Translations under genes and position numbers: made by a program | NCBI RefSeq assembly: GCF_000330505.1 | Contig: NW_004443520.1 | Span: forward strand, 100,755-118,651 | Source: Entamoeba invadens IP1 | Lineage: Eukaryota > Evosea > Mastigamoebida > Endamoebidae | DNA length: 17,897 bases | Reading direction: 5' to 3' | In this document: piece by piece, positions 16,114 to 17,897 of the stretch | Numbering within the stretch: position 1 is the stretch's first letter | Layout: the number at the start of each line of letters is the position of its first letter | The notes under the pieces: generated by a model | What the model was told of the DNA's origin: nothing | Database searches by the model: none | The model's input: the letters and a program-made list of their open reading frames with translations, nothing else

Positions 16114-17487
16114 ACTATTTCAATGGTTTTTTAAATAATAAAATAAAATTTCTTCAAAATAATAAAATATAGTTTTTACTTAAATTGCTATATAATTATT
16201 CACTCAATCAAAAACTTGACCATTTGGGCAAATTTGCCATTAATCAAAATAATTAAATCTAAATTGTGATGAAAAAACAAAAATAAATAACATTTTGACT
16301 TACTTAAAATATTTTTGTTATTAAATTATAGTTTTCAAAAACGAATATAATAAAAACAAATCGATTAATCGATTTAAAAAAATACTTATTGCGTTCAATA
16401 ATTATATAGTTGTCAACACGAAAGATATCGCCATACAAATTCAACGAATTGAATGTGTTGTTACACATTTGAATTTATTATATTACATTTTTAAAAAATG
16501 TATCATTTTTGATTTAACAATCAATAAAAAATACAATAAATAATAAATGAGTTTTGTAATAAAAGATATTTGAATTAAACAAACAATATTTTAAAGTTAA
16601 AACATAAAATAATATAAAACCAAAATGATAAAAATGTTTTTCGTCATCAAGAACAATTGCATACGTTTGTCATAACCTAAACAACCGGTTTAATTGTTTA
16701 TAAATTACAATAATACATACAATAAAACTACGAATAACAAAGACACAATAACAATAAAGTACACTTTTACTACAAACACAACTTAATTTATAAAAATTTA
16801 ATCATGTTAAGTATTAAGATGTCGGAATAATAACTTTTTACAGTATATGATGAACACAACATTAAACAGCTGAAAACTATAATTAACCAAAATATTATGT
16901 AAAATATTAATGACAACACAAACATTGTAAATAATAAATTAAGTTGTATTGATTAATTTCTATGATGAAATTATTTTAATTACTTTAATTATCTAATATT
17001 GTGATTTAAAAAATAAAGTCGATTAAAATATATGTATAATTTTACACGTTTAAAGGTGTTTCTGAGTTGTATACATTTTAATAAATTACAAAAACAAAGT
17101 TGGTGGCATTACAAAACATTTGAATGTATAAATAAAAAACATTCGTGTAGATTTTTATTGATATGTTTTTGATAAAATATAAAGAAATAGATAATTTAAT
17201 TACTGATTGGAGCTTATGTTTAATAATTGTGGCATTTCGTTTGTTCAATGAAAATAATTTAAGAATTTGTTGTAGTATACTTTTTTTAATCAAGTCATTG
17301 CATCATTATCCATAAATATTATACAACAACTTTTATTAACAATTATATACAAGTGTTATTTATTGTTTTATTTTTATTTAATTATCATAATATATTTTTT
17401 TCTCACAACACATAAAATGAAACCATTGTATTTCTTTAACATCACAACAATTATAAAAGGAAAATAAAATAAAATTTAATTTAATTG
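16114..17487. other. AT-rich region without recognisable genes
   Basis: No ORF with believable composition was found; a minus-strand frame at 17078-17293 encodes only I/K/N/F-rich sequence. A perfect 18-base palindrome, AAATCGATTAATCGATTT, lies at 16358-16375. Confidence 0.55.
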
Positions 17488-17630
17488 TTCGTTGTTGGTA
17501 TGAAGTTACATATTTACAATTAATAAAAATTTACTGTTTATTTTAAACTTCTATTAAAAATATAATACAATTTAAATAAAACATTAAAAATTTTAAATAT
17601 GTAAATATGTAACTTCATACCAACAACGAA
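17488..17630. mobile_element. Short element or hairpin with perfect 31-bp inverted repeats
   Basis: Bases 17488-17518 are an exact reverse complement of 17600-17630. The arms begin TTCGTTGTTGGTATGAAG. The 81-base centre is A/T only in character and has no ORF. The arms are far less AT-biased than the surroundings. Perfect identity suggests recent origin or selection for pairing. It could be a MITE, but no target duplication is clear. Confidence 0.75.
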
Positions 17631-17897
17631 AATGATTCCACTAAATTAAATAATATGTATTTGTTTAGGCACAATGAAATTTTGGATTAAAATTTAAACA
17701 GATATATACGTCGAATATATCAAATTTGTTGTCCAATAGTTTATGACAAAATTGTACAACAACTCAAATCAATTTAATTTAAAATTAAAAATGTAAATTT
17801 TGTCAAATTTTTAATATTGGTGTTTTGGATAATATTTGTACCAAATAAATTTTTTTTTAACCATTTATTTCATTTTCTTTTTTCAGGTATTATAAAT
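17631..17897. other. AT-rich end of window
   Basis: No gene is visible. The last bases include a T-rich tract and TTTTTTCAGGTATTAT, which could be a splice acceptor or chance. Confidence 0.4.

Noticed and set aside
17078..17293. Minus-strand ORF of 71 codons
   Set aside because: Composition is only that of AT-rich DNA (I, K, N, F, Y) and no motif is seen.

Overview
The window looks like nuclear DNA of an Entamoeba species, most likely one rich in DNA transposons such as E. invadens or E. moshkovskii. The genus call rests on very AT-rich intergenic DNA, an intron with the GTTTGT donor, a BspA-like leucine-rich-repeat gene of the Entamoeba type, a Rbg1/DRG1 GTPase and an ADP-ribosylglycohydrolase relic. 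The species call is an inference from several MITE-like elements, one with piggyBac-style TTAA ends.

Layout. Bases 1-420 hold the start of a minus-strand coiled-coil protein (possibly COG complex subunit 2) that runs off the window. Bases 998-2560 encode a family-3 membrane acyltransferase. Bases 3545-5271 hold a complete DRG-type GTPase split by one unusually long 626-bp intron. Bases 5389-6593 are a cluster of mobile DNA: two back-to-back small inverted-repeat elements, then one copy of a 762-764 bp repeat whose second copy lies inverted at 14917-15680. U3 snoRNA is at 6951-7143. A small basic minus-strand ORF and a weak coding relic follow. Bases 8178-9162 are a 977-bp element with TTAA-flanked termini, and a smaller MITE is nested in it.

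Bases 9201-9379 (minus strand) are a GC-rich, structured island. It shares an upstream element (AACCCCATAAT), a TATA-like box at the same spacing and a T-run terminator with the U3 gene, so I propose it as an unassigned small nuclear or nucleolar RNA gene. Two full-length pseudogenes follow: a BspA-like LRR gene (10422-12208) and a minus-strand ADP-ribosylglycohydrolase (12678-13859). The second is broken so heavily that only two short C-terminal frames remain open. A second copy of the nested MITE family lies between them.

Bases 14200-15852 hold tRNA-Ser(CGA), tRNA-Gly(TCC), the inverted 764-bp repeat and a tRNA-like cloverleaf with abnormal loops, all three RNA genes on the minus strand. 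Beside the tRNA-like gene are short tandem repeats, including five ACTCAC blocks spaced 19-20 nt. The last 1.8 kb is AT-rich with no convincing gene, but contains a perfect 31-bp inverted repeat.

The window combines two or three active protein genes, a set of small RNA genes and a graveyard of transposons and decayed family members. The most novel item is the pair of RNA genes with a common promoter layout, one of them unidentified.
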